Below are positions 35,031-48,000 of a stretch of DNA of 64,000 nucleotides, piece by piece. A model generated the notes under the pieces. That model was not told the origin of the DNA. It made no database searches and saw only the letters and a program-made list of their open reading frames with translations. Numbering within the stretch: the stretch's first letter is position 1; each line of letters opens with the position of its first letter. The stretch spans positions 4,179,001 through 4,243,000 of the forward strand of contig NC_092670.1 of assembly GCF_964355755.1 (NCBI RefSeq), given 5' to 3'. The position numbers and the translations under genes are program-made. This DNA comes from Antedon mediterranea. Its lineage: Eukaryota; Echinodermata; Crinoidea; Comatulida; Antedonidae.

Positions 35031-38000
35031 GTCGACTGGTGGACACAAAATTGTTACATGTTTACTTGCTAATTCTTAGCACAGATGTTTTTATTTCCCG
35101 AATTCTTGTATAAGATAATTGCTGTAAATAATCACAAATGCATTCTAATTCGTATGTAATGATATTGTATTCATGTATTATTATAATCAAATACTTATTA
35201 TAATCTGTCCATACAAAATGACACGTATTGTACTGGAATCATCATAAAGCAAAATACTAAACTTTTTAATTTAGTTTTTAAACTCAATTTAAAAATTCCA
35301 TACCGGAGCTTAAAGCAATTATGCATTATTATAAGTGAAATAGCCATAAATTCATTTTAGTTAAAAAGGAAATGGGAAGCCCCTTTTCTGATTTTTTAAA
35401 ATTATATATATTTATAGCTTTACCTCCGGTTACAGATTTTACAATTCAATTGAAGACACGATTTTGTTGAAGAATTTAATTTCAAAAGCCTAAGCTATGG
35501 TACTATTAAATCAACTACTTGAGCTTGGCCGTTGCTTGTAACAATTAACTGTGTACAATATGTACCAGTTTTTTATGTAACAGGACAGATCATAGCATAT
35601 ACAGGTAATAATAGAACTAATTAATTTTATAATAATCTTCAATGTAAGAAATAACGCCTTTTTAGTCAGATAATGCCTTTGTTTTAGGTGACAAACGAAG
35701 TAATAAAGCAATAAGTGGATTTCTCATTACCTTTAATTTTCATTATTTCTTAAATAATTGTTTTCTGTAGCGTTTTTCTACAATTGTATCAATTAGGCAT
35801 GGCCTACTTATTTTATAAATTATATTTGTCATAACAATTATTCGAATTCGTAAAAACATTTCACCTAAAATACTAAACGGCCAATAATGCACCCGCTTAT
35901 TATTGGTTATTCTTTTTTGCTGCTCAACTGTGAAATTCTAAATGTGTTACACAGTTTCGAGCAGACACAGAGGCCTATATGTATAGTTATTATATATGTT
36001 TGTCTTAAAATACAACCTGCTCATCATTCCAAAAAATACAGACATACGTCATTATTTTCATAGTATAACCAATGATTTGTATTTGTCTATTCTACCATCT
36101 TGAAAGATGATAAACACCTGATATTAAGTGGTTCTATAAATCTAAATAATACATGAGCAAAGGCGTAAAAACGTAGCACTACTATAAGATAAAACAATAC
36201 ACAACAGGTTTAAGCAAAACAAATGAAAGGATTTAGATGACAAAATCATTATTAAATTATTGAATTCATTGTTGATTTAATCTGAGTTCATGTTTAAATA
36301 ATTCAATGTAATGTACAACAACGGAGTTCATCAGAGAAAGAATAATATTAAGCGAGATAATTAAAACTACATTAAGTAAAGTTTGGTTAGATATTCTGGC
36401 GTGCTCATCAAGAAAAGTTTGAAATCAGGTTAAAATGTCAATTACCTATAGATCACCTGTTGGACCACAGTAATCGGGAGATGAAATGCAGAGAGGAGAA
36501 ATCGGTAGGAGGTAAGAGAAGAACTGAGAAATAATTATGAGAAGTAATTATGAGTAATGATGGAATAAAACACCTTCAATAAAAAACTTCTTGAACTAGA
36601 AATGCCGTCGTCCATGAAGGTTTAGTATTTCAAGTACTTTCTTGGATATGCTTTTCCTTGTTAATACACCTTATTATCCTAGTTGTGTGTTTTTAGGTCA
36701 ATGGGTTATACATTTTAAGAAAGCTAAGCATACTAGTGTTGTTACCAAGTGTCTTGAACAAATATGGGTCTACTTGAACTGAGTATCAAGTATAGGCCTA
36801 AGCGATTAAAAAATCATCAATTATCAACAACAATAATTACCCGAAAAAGGGATCACTACTTGGAAAAACAAACAAAGGGAAATTTCAACTCAAAACACTG
36901 AAAAGGCATATGTTGGAAAACAATGCAACTTCAAGGAAAAATCAATCATTAAGATTAATAAAAATTCTAATTAAATTTTACTAGTGTTTTGGCTCTAATA
37001 AAATGATGAGTAATGGTTATTTGGCATAACTAGAATATAGACAGTATAATAGTATTCAACACGTACAACACCCAGAGACGTCCTACAAAGTAAAATCTTA
37101 GAGTCAAAGCACTTCTGATGATCATACAATATTTCTTCAACAATACCAACAGTAAGGGTAAGTAAAGATTCGCCACCCGGCTTTCGGCCACCTTGCATCT
37201 TGCCAACTTTGGTATTTTGCAACCTGACCTGTTGCCACGGGCCTAGACCACAGAAAAAGGTGACCTAGACGAAAAATAACAATTGATAAGTTACAATAAT
37301 GATTTTCTAAATCTGGTGGTACAATATCTTTTATAAATTTATGATATATTATGTGTAAAATTGAAAAAAATTTGTCTTTTTTTTGTAGACTTTATCTTTT
37401 TATCGTCCTGTGTAAACGGGCCTTAACCTATCTGATGTTTATTTTTATTTACATTTCAAACAATTACTTAATAAATAGTAGAAACATTAATAAAGGTATA
37501 AAAGGATAAAAAAAAGTATCAATATTGAACACGAAATTGCGATTTTCAATGACAATTTCTTTCTCACGAAAAGTTTAAAATCATAGATATTTTACTTTCA
37601 AATCTAATTCTTTTATTTGTAAAACTCTTTCCCATTACTTTGTAATCAACTAGAAATATTGTGAACACGTCTTTCAGTGACGTCAGATAATAACCATCAC
37701 CTATATTATTCTTTTCTTTAACAACCTTCGGTTCTTTCAATTGTATTATTTGCGTGAAAATACTATGCAGATATTCAAGTAGGTGTGTTATTGTTATATT
37801 GTTATGTTTAAATCCGGATGACGTCACTCACAATAGTGAAGTATTCAGACTTGGCTATAATAATACGATTGGTCCACTAAACGACGACGACGAACGTACA
37901 TGCGTAGTGCATTCAGGTCAACATCATAAATTAAGTCTGATTATAGGTTTCTGTGAGTCTAATGCTGTAATACACGAGAAATTCAGTAGGCCTACGGTAA

Positions 38001-38595
38001 GTACATATTATTCATTTACACAACCATTTCTGTGGATAAAAAAAAAGAATAATGTTTAGTAGGCCTACAAACGTCTGGATTTACATCGTATATTAAACGA
38101 TTAAATGACGTTGTGTCGCGTTTAAATGTATGGAACTAATGGAATGGACCTAATTTATAGGTCCATTGTATATATTATATCGGTGCATAGTACGTATGCA
38201 CCTAAATGCCAAAAAAATAATCGATATTAGGCCCTATACTACCTCAACAATCGAACAATCAAAGCCATTTTCGTAGAAATACTCACGTGAAGTATTTCAT
38301 ATTGGTATCTATCAAATTTAATTAACTGCGGCACAGAAGAAAACAAAAAAACCCTATTTTAAAAATTCGAGTGGTCCTATCTATAATTGTGTACATGCTT
38401 CATGGTCGATAGTATAAACTTTACAGTAAGCCAGAAGTACGTTATCTCCCGTATTCAAGTACAGATATATATGCTACAGTAAGGCCTACCTTAGGAATAT
38501 AAGAATAGACCCAATAATAAAATGAACTACAATACAATGCACGTCATTTTTAATTTGATTTTTTATTTTCAATTTTATAGTATAAAATATTGTAT
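35031..38595. other. Intergenic DNA, no gene supported
   Basis: AT-rich. Frames at 36995-37222 (minus) and 37564-38059 (both strands) are open but lack recognisable domains or splice structure, so they are not called. Two TAGGCCTAC words lie near 37988 and 38060. Confidence 0.4.
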
Positions 38596-39108
38596 AAAGC
38601 TTGGTTCCCACTAGAACGTAACGCAAGGACGTAAACGCAACGCAAGCGTTTTAACCAATGACAAGCGAAGTTATAGACAGTTAGCAATCACAAGCGAATA
38701 AGCCATCGCTTGTGATTGGTCAATTCACTTGCGTTGCGTTACGTCCTTGTGTTCCGTCGCTAGTGGGAACCACGCTTAATGCAGTACAACCCAACATTAT
38801 TGTTCAACTTTCCATAATTATTTTTTTTATCTATAAACCATTGTTTACACAGAGAAAAGTGAAATAACCTCTTCCCTGGTAAACATGTCTATTTTATACT
38901 TTATACTACTTTACACTGTTTTTCTAAAGCGTGGTTCCCACTAGCGACGCAACACAAGGACGTAACGCAACGCAAGTGAATTGACCAATCACAAGCGATG
39001 GCTTATTTGCTTGTGATTTCTAACTGTCTGTAACTTCGCTTGTCATTGGTTAAAACGCTTGCGTTGCGTTTTTGTCCTTGCGTTACGTTCTAGTGGGAAC
39101 CAAGCTTT
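38596..39108. mobile_element. Foldback MITE-like element C
   Basis: Perfect outer ends: AAAGCTTGGTTCCCACTAG on the left and its inverse at the right end. Arms of about 180 bases (38596-38778 and 38927-39108) are inverted copies. Each also contains smaller internal palindromes, such as AATCACAAGCGA against TCGCTTGTGATTGG and ACGCAACGCAAG against CTTGCGTTGCG. The 150-base centre is AT-rich. It ends 287 bp upstream of the PTCHD start codon. No coding sequence, so non-autonomous. Confidence 0.8.
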
Positions 39109-39394
39109 AATAGTCAATCAGTACACCACATTTGTAAACAGTAAATGTCCGTAATGTTATTTATGGAATTAATATTGGTTGGCACTTTCTAAATTACGTA
39201 ATTTTGGTATAACTTGCTGGTTGCTAACCCGAACTGACAGAATCCTCCGGTACTGAAGGAGAGATGAATATACAATGGTTTTCCCAGCTTCATCTTATGG
39301 TTACTGATCAAAATATGACATATTATTTTATTTTCAACTAACTCCCAATAACGTTGCGTTTTTTTGTTTTTTTTAGATTGTTTATTTTGTCAAA

Positions 39395-42100
39395 ATGGTA
39401 CACTTTGATTGTATTGCGAAGCCACTATCTGTATTTTTTGGGCGCTACGGCAGGTTTGTAGCTCGTTATCCCATCGTGTTTCTAATTATTCCTGTGATAA
39501 TTACAATAATATTGGGTTGCGGTATGGTATACCTTGAAAAAACCACGGATGTAGAAGACCTGTTTACACCCAGAAATGGTCGAGGAAAAGATGAAAGAGA
39601 TATTGTTGAAGATGTATTTGTCACAAAAAATAACCTTACTATCAACCGATTGACAACTTTGGGTCGCTTCGGACGGATGTTAATCGTTGCGAAGGACGGT
39701 GGAGATGTACTTCGAGATGATGTTATGTTGGAAGTGTATAGAGTACTTGAAACTGTACACAATTTTACAATTGATCATGAAGATAAGATATTAACTTTTA
39801 ACGATATCTGCTTGCAGTGGTCAGGTGACTGCATTACGAACGATATTTCCTTGATTGCTCCAAAAGGCATAGAACGATCTATGGTCAATATTACATATCC
39901 GATATATAACGACTTATTTATTGGTTCTGCACTAGGAGGTGTGGAATTAGAAAGTGATGAAAAAACTGTTAGGACAGTCTATGTACTTCAACTAAACTTC
40001 TATCTTAGAGTTGATGATGAAATAGCTAACAAATGGGAAGACCGGTTTCTGGAAACCGTTGAATTGTTTACAAGTGATGAAATTGATGTTTACCGATACG
40101 CCTCTATGTCCATTGAACTTGAACTTGAGAATGCCAGTGACGAGGTATTTAGTTCGTTTACAATCGCGTTTACAATTATTATTAACTTTGCAATTTGGTC
40201 CAGCATTCGACTTGACAATGTTCAAAACAAACCATGGTTGGCTTTGATGGGAGTCGTGTCATCAGGATTTGGAGTTGTGTCAGCCTATGGGTTGCTGATG
40301 TACTGTGGAGTGCCATTTATAGATATTGCCGCCACGACACCTATTTTGATATTAAGTAAGTAAAATTACGAAATAGTCAATACTTTAAAATTATCATTAT
40401 TTTATATTGTTAATTATATGTGTTATATTTTACTTTATTTCATAGGCATTGGTGTGGATGATATGTTCATTATGATAGCATCCTGGAGGAAAACGAATAT
40501 TAGGGACACAGTTGAAGAGCGTATGGGGGAAGCAATGTCTGAAGCTGCTCTATCTATAACCATCACTACTGTTACAGACGCTCTTGCTTTTGGTGTTGGC
40601 GTCTTAGCTGTTTTTCCATCAGTACAAATTTTCTGTGCGTATACAGGACTGGCCGTTCTCTTTGACTATTTCTACCAAGTAACCTTCTTTGCAGCATGTA
40701 TGGCAATAAGCGGTAAACGAGAAAGAGCAAATCGACATTATGGTACGTGCCTAAGAGTTAGACCGAACGACGAATCACCAAGCAAGTTTTATGCAATATG
40801 TTGCTCGGGAGGTCCATCTCGAAAGAAAAGTGATAATTCCAGAGAGGAATCTCCTCATGCTGTTATGATTTTCTTCAGAGACTTCTTTGGTCCATTTATC
40901 ACTCATTCAGTCACTAAAGTCGTTGTAATCATCTCATATATAGCTTACATTGGGGTATCAATCTGGGGTATGACAGAGCTTCAACAAGGTCTCGACTTAC
41001 GAAACTTAGCTTGGGATGATTCGTATGTGGCACCATATTACGATTTGGAAGAAAGGTACTTCACAAGTTATGGGCCAAATGTGTTCATTGTATTTCCAGA
41101 AGAACTGAATACCTTAGAGTCTAGTAATAATGAAAACTTTCTGGTCACATTAGAAATATTTGAGAATTCAGAATATACATATGGAGACAACTTTACTGAC
41201 TGCTGGTTAACAGCATTCATGGGGTATCTTAATTCGCAAAACATATCTCAAGATAGCAACACCGATGTATTATTAGATGTCTTGAAGAACGAATTCATTG
41301 CTAATCCTTCATTCAAGCGTTTCTCTTTAGATGTTGTGTTTGGAGATGATGGAGATATCGTTGCATCAAGGTGCCTACTTATAACTCGAGATATAGATTC
41401 GTCGAATAGACAACGAGATATGATGACTGAAATGCGTGACAAGGCCGATGATTCAGATTATGACATCACAGTTTACCATCCAGCCTTTGTTATCTATGAC
41501 CAGTACACGGCAATTTTACCAAACACACTACAAAATCTTGGTATTGCTCTAGCTTCAATGTTGCTAGTATCTTTGATCTTCATCCCTCAGCCTATTTGTT
41601 CTGTGTGGGTAGTGTTGTGTATCCTATCTATAGAGGCAGGGGTTATTGGGTTTATGAGCCTCTGGGATGTCAACCTTGACTCAATATCCATGATCAATAT
41701 CATCCTATGCATTGGGTTCAGTGTCGACTTTTCAGCGCATATTGCTTACACATTTACAATTACAGAGGGTTTATCGAAGAACGCACGTGTTATAACTACA
41801 CTATTTACATTAGGCATGCCGATATTACAAGGGGCTCTATCCACTGTGGCTGGGATCTCAGTACTATCAACTACAAATGGATATATCTTTCGTACTTTCT
41901 TTAAAACTCTGTTCTTAGTGATAGTGTTGGGTTTGCTACACAGTATGTTTTTTCTTCCAGTTGTCTTAACATTACTTGGAGGTAATTCCAAAAATGACAA
42001 CAACGAAGTAGGCCTATCATCAGTTACTAAAAGCAAAGAAAAATCACTAGAACCCAATATTGTTGCTCATCAAAACCAGGCGTACGATGCACGTGAATGA
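39395..42100 (+). CDS. PTCHD3: Patched domain-containing membrane protein (PTCHD3-like)
   Basis: This predicts 871 residues in two exons, 39395-40355 and 40446-42100, joined at phase 1 with GT-AG borders. Members of the Patched/RND superfamily are proton- or sodium-driven transporters, mostly of sterols and lipids; vertebrate PTCHD3 is linked to sperm, but a role here is unknown. A first membrane segment (YPIVFLIIPVIITIILGCGM, about 24-43) is followed by a roughly 200-residue extracellular loop with NxS/T sites. A sterol-sensing five-helix block follows (about 250-400), ending in membrane helices near FFAACMAISGKRE. The GxxxDD motif gives Asp325 and Asp326 in SIGVDDMF. The second half repeats the layout, with the equivalent Asp748 in GFSVDFSAH. 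Length and two-half architecture are normal for the family. The start follows a T-rich stretch; a 5' UTR intron could end at the TTTTTTAG before 39377. Confidence 0.92.
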
Positions 42101-45066
42101 TATCAACACGGCAACAATTTATAAAATGTAACTTTGTAATGTATCTGGAACTATTTTTTAAACTCGAAACTTCCAAATTAAACACAATATCACAATTGCT
42201 ATGTAACGTCCGATGCCAATTTCCACTTGGTTAAAAATAGATTCCAGGGCTAAAAATCTGCAATTCAAGTTGAATACTTCAACCGTGTATGCTTCAACCG
42301 AGCCCATCTTTCCATCTGACATCCAATGAAATAAAGTAGGCCCACGCATCTGAATACATTAAAAAAAAAGTGTAGGCCTAACACAAACTGATCCAGATTA
42401 TCTGTGAATCGTAGGCCTATCCCGTGAGATGACACAATTGTTGGGATGGTATTTGTAACAATGAAAGGCCCATGTATCTTAGTGTATATGACATATTAAC
42501 ATTATTTTCAATATGTTTTTTTGTAAATTGTATATTATGACTAATCTCACTGTTCACTGTATATAAATAAATATATATTAATTTTATTAAATCGTCAGAG
42601 AATTTAAAAGCAAATGATATGCATGTAATGTAAATAAGGCTCACAAATGGGATAATTTGAAATAAACAATTAAATTTTTTTTTAAATTGAAATGTCTTTA
42701 AGTTTTTATTTTTATAGATAAAACTTCAAAAGTATATATTCTATAGACTTTTTGTTATTATTATCTTTATCTGTAATGATTATTATTTAATTTTTAATTT
42801 TTTTTATTATTAAAATTAGTTTCGCCCACAAAAGGAAAACAAATTGTAGGCGTTATATGAAATCACGAATTAGGCTATTATTAGAAATTATTTATTATTA
42901 CGTTTTATACTATAAGGCCTCTCGTTTTCTTATTAATAAAAAGAAGACTTGTTCAGAGTTGTTAATTAGTTAATTAGCCACTGATTAACACCACCCTTGT
43001 TTCAAAGATGTATTGTAAATTAATTAAAAAATTAATGTGTAACATAATTACCACGTCGTAAAAACATACAATACAAAAGTACAAACGGTTTTTAATTATG
43101 TCAGTGATAACATTTTGTTGGCACACTGTTTATTTTTCAAAATGCCTCTTTTTACATTGTACAAGTAAAAACGAATAACAAAGTTACATACTGATATAAG
43201 AAAGCGGCAATTTTCAAAACAAATCTTCTATTTTTTTAATTCCCGGTGAACGGCGTATTTTTCGCAGCACTACACAACGATTTAGGAAAAACATGAAAAG
43301 GAACAACAGCCAGATCATCAAAGATGTTTTAGCATAAAATGTGAGGGAATCGGGTTGCGGACATCGACAAAAGATAGGTAAGAAAAGAATAACTTCTCCC
43401 TATTTCGAAAAAAAAAATCTTAACACAACCACCATAGTAGGCCTACTTCTAGCAAAATGAGTTACTTAAGTAAGTCCAGTTTACTAGATTATTCTTTCAA
43501 ATACTACTGGATGAATGCAACTGAAACAGCTAGGTCCTAGTATCCTTTCCCAGATAAACTATAGAACGGTAAATTTGGCACAAAATGATCAATAGCAAAT
43601 TTGTTTGCATTGCACCTGGCATTTAAAGGTCTATAGAGACTATTCGTTTTACATTTATGATGAAGTTGTTGACTCCAGTAGGCCTACTGTACGTATTTTA
43701 ATTTACTATATCATTTGAGGCTCAGATTTCTTGATATTGTGTCAACAAACACCAACCCAACCAAGCCTGCCATCAACCAGGTGTACATAACCAGGAGTTC
43801 ATTTGTATGTAAACAAAAGCAGCCTTTAAAATTCAATTGTGTGGTTAATGGAGCGAAGCATGACATTGTTTACTATTACCTAGCAACAAGTTGCTCGTTA
43901 ACTCCGGTATAATCTACTTACTCCCCTAACATGAAAATATAATTTAAATATTTAAGTTAAAATATCACAAAGTAGGCTAAAAATGAAAATAAATATAATT
44001 TAAATTGTCCTTCTTATTAGCAGAATAATTTAGGTAAAACTATTCACAACTATTTTAACTTAAATGTGAAATTAAATTATACATCGGAGGGTGTACGTCT
44101 TTTAAATCAAATGGCTAATTTTGTCGAAGTACAAGACTTTTGAGCGAGTGGTAGCGGCTAACTTTTACTGTGGGACAACATGATTGTGAACTGGTAAAAC
44201 CCGTTGTTTTTGTATATTTTGAAATTCATTGAATATGCACAACCTCAGTCATAAGGTATTTTTCTTGTAAAATCCGTGTTTTTGTTTTATAATGATCCTT
44301 GTTGATTTATACTGGAGTAAGTGACTGAGTGACTGTTAACCCGACCGATATGATCGTCTTGTTGGCCTACTACAGGATAGCCTAATCATCATGAAGCCTC
44401 AATCAAGTGTTCAGCGGAGTCTGTTGACTTAACTATAGGGCCTAACTTTGTCTGATTGCTGGATCAGTCCATGTGAATACTATGGTTTTAATATAAATTC
44501 AAAGGCAAATAACTGAAAAAATGACAATACTGTGGGTATCAGTGGCTGGATCTCAATGGAGATACAAAAAAAAAATCGAAAAGCTATTTTTATCAAAACG
44601 ATAAAGTACTGTAAAACAGCCAGAAAAAAGTTAGCTGAGCTTTCGGGCAACACTAGCCCTTCATCAGTTGAAAGTGAAGGAATTTGGATACGTCATGGTT
44701 TTAATATATGTACATTTTATTTTTATATAAAATAAAAAGCTTGTTTTAGTTTAGAGTTAAATGTTATTTAATGACAATTTTTTTTTATTGCATTACAAAA
44801 TTACTTTTGGACTATAAGACGTGCTGAAAATTATTAAAATGCTGGTTTGTGGTCATACTAATCTTTGCCCTGTAGGACACGGTATCGCACGGTATGGTTG
44901 TACGATATAAAATGTAATTGTATAATTTTGTAATTGATAATATTCAAACTAACATTAATATTTTTGTTAATTTTTTTTTTTAAATATTGTACAATCTAGA
45001 TATAGTGTTGCATCCTAATCATAAAGTATGAATTTTGTGAAATCTGTTAATTGATGTCAAACAATA
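42101..45066. other. Intergenic DNA with a possible polyA site; no gene seen
   Basis: AATAAA at about 42661 may serve the PTCHD gene, but this is uncertain in such AT-rich DNA. Scattered TAGGCCTA words occur (for example 42374, 43439, 43680). A hammerhead-like motif lies at 44629-44672. No protein family was recognised. Confidence 0.4.
44629..44672 (-). ncRNA. Hammerhead-ribozyme-like core
   Basis: The minus strand reads CTGATGA, then a 4-bp stem GGGC/GCCC with loop TAGTGTT, then GAAA, then a short GC-TCA-GC hairpin and TA. This is the conserved core order of a type I hammerhead (CUGANGA-stem II-GAAA-stem III-UH). Stem I (flanks TTTCAA and ACTTTTTT) does not pair convincingly, so the copy may be decayed. 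Such cores are known in Penelope-like retroelements. Confidence 0.4.
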
Positions 45067-48000
45067 ATGTCACCTAAGCAAAAAGATCCAAGAACTTACA
45101 TTCAAGTGAAACCTCTTCCTACTGAATCAGACCAGGGTAAGCATGTGTTAGCCCGTTCGGACACGCACTATAATTGCGCCGTTCCAACAAGGGAAACCGT
45201 TTTTCAACAAAACTTTACAAGAAGAAAGAAGCAGAGAAATGAGCAAGGTTACAATTCTGTTAATTATGAAGCATATAAACTTCTCGGAGAGCCTCTATAC
45301 CTGGATGAGAAAAGGTTTATTCTGCATGCATTAGGACAATTGGATGAGGTAAAGCAATGTTGAATACGGTATATAATATAATTTAATAATTATATATTAT
45401 AATTTGAATACATATGGTTTCTTGTTAATTCTTAATACTAGAAAACAATACATAGTGTTATAAACATGTAAACATTATTCTTTTTAGTCTTTTTTTCAGT
45501 ACATTTTGATTGTCTAGTTTGTCAAACTAAATAAGAAACTTTTATAGTCTTTATTATAACAAACCATGACATTTTGGCATTTGATTGGTTAAAAATGTGT
45601 CACATCACAAGCCGTTCATTATTTGCACTAATAAACGATGAACATGACTATTGAACATTCAACTTTTTGTTAACATTTTTTATACTTTTCACCACATAAG
45701 ACTGTTGGGACATATATAGTTTGCACCTTCATTAACTGTTTTATTCCACGCTGTCTTTTTGAATAGTCTAGATTCACTGTCTTGACTATGATCTGGGTTC
45801 ATTAACAATTTAGATTAGACACAGTATAGTGGATTTGAAACACATAATGAACATTGTTCTGTATGCTGTGAATTCCATTCATTGAAAGATTGACTTCACT
45901 CTATGATAATGCATGGTTCTATAAAACACCATGTTTTACAGATGGTAAATTGTGCAGCAAATAAAAAAACAGTGTAATATACAATACAAGACTTAGACAG
46001 CCATAAGAAACCACAAAGCGTAAAATAAATACCGTAAATTAACCACACATTAAACAAGTAATCTCTAATTAAAATGCGTAATAAAAATTATCAATTATTT
46101 GTGAATTTAACATAGCAATCAAATGCTTCAACAAGCATCATTGTCATATTCATTATACAGTATTTTTTTTTAATTTATCGAGTGAGTTGTATTAGAAAGA
46201 AGATTTGATGTTGCTAGGTAGCTCAACCTTGGGGAATTCAATTTAAATAATTTATTTAAAAGCAAATAGAGTAGTTTGTTACTAGTAGTCAATATGTTAA
46301 TTGTATTGTAAACAGTTTATCTGATATGAAATTTGCACTGCACCATCTATATAGTTCTGAAAAGAACTGTTGAGTTGCCATGCAAACCTTTAAACTATAT
46401 GATTATTTGTTTAATATATTATATATTATTTATGTTTTAGAATAATATTGAAGACTCAGCTAGCAGTACTGATGAAGAAGAAGAGAAAAAGAAAGACAAA
46501 GAAAAGAAAGATTCAACACCTGGACATAAGGAGACCTTAGCTCCTAAAAAATTCGTCCTTACAAGACGGACAAATAAAAACCAGAAATCATTATCAAAAG
46601 AAGTTGCTTCTGGAAGGTTTGGAAAAAGTTACTAATTATTAATTTGTTGTCATGTGATTCATTTCAAATTATGTAGAATTCATGAGATACTATTATGATT
46701 ATCATTGTTCACTTATAATCACTGTATGTACAGAAACAGAAAAAAAAACATAGTCAACTTTTATTCTAAATATACTGTAATGTTGAACGTTAAGTTAATC
46801 GCGAAGGGTCTGGCAACAGAAGATCGTAATTAATACAGTACCTATATATTGTGTTGACATGGCATGAAACACTTCTGACTGCCTCCTTCAAACCTCATGT
46901 TTTTCTTTGTGCCTTGTTTATATTATTATGATGGATTATCCGCTCGCAAGATGTGAACGCGGTAATAATGTATTTTATTATGAAAGCGATTATGCAAATT
47001 TACATTAAATAAAAGTGACTGATACGAAGATACTGATTGCAAGTTGAGAGTTTAACAGTGAACGTGTTGATTATTAACACAGTAGTATTAAAAGAATAAC
47101 TTGCATTTTAAGCCAAGATGATGATGAAAAAGTTGTAAAGTTATGCAGATTGCAAATTTTATTATTATATTTTTATTATTTGTTGCGATATAAATGTTAT
47201 TACAGTTCAAGTGTAATTCTGATTTAAATTATGTTTATTTATTATAGGAAAATGGTACAATCAGCAAAACTTGGCCATGGTGTATTTAGTATAATTCGTC
47301 AGAAAGATGAAGCAAGGGTGAGTAAGCATGTACTCAATAGATTTTACACATTATACAATCTATTGAAAAAAGCTATCCCTATTCTAGATAGGTGAAAAGG
47401 GAATAAAACATAGGAAAGGAGGATAATACTTGTACGCATTATGAACTGTTTATTCTCTGGTATAATCCCACCCCTACAGTAGAACATGAAATAGGGTCAA
47501 CTTAGGAGTGTAGGACTATACCCGGGGAAACCATGGTTCAGGAAAAAAGTGATTGTTAAAGCTTGTAAAAACTCATCTGAACTGGCTGGAGAGAGGCCTA
47601 CATCCAGACCAAAAGTCAATACTGAGACTACACCCGAATGAGCTGTCTAGGAGTTACAGCTGTTGCTACAGTACATTGACTGGCACAACCAGCGATAATC
47701 ATCATACTCTCTGTGACATTTCTGAGTTGGTTTGAACTACTCTAGGTCCCAGTACATCACTAGCAGGGAGTGGTGTATGACTCTAAAGTATTGTCACCTG
47801 GCATAAACAGGCCACTGTGTGGTTGACCCCTTTCAGAAAAAAGCAGACCTCTGACAACCAAAAGAACTCTTTTTAGTATGGCCCCAGCTCAATTTTTGAA
47901 CAGATCTGACCTCATCTCGTTGTAGTACATTAAGAACTATTAAAACCTCTCGACATTACAGTGACTACTGTATAATGTAAGCTTTATTTGGAGTATAACT

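Noticed and set aside
36995-37222. Possible small gene on the minus strand
   Set aside because: No domain, splice structure or conserved motif was found.
45560-45660. Similarity to 51790-51900 (ATTTGATTGG, GTCACAT, ATTTGCAC words)
   Set aside because: It is probably another decayed short repeat, but the match is too patchy to define an element.
47500-47950. GC-richer stretch in CCDC60 intron 3, considered as an exon or element
   Set aside because: No phase-compatible exon is needed there, and no internal repeat or terminal repeat was found.
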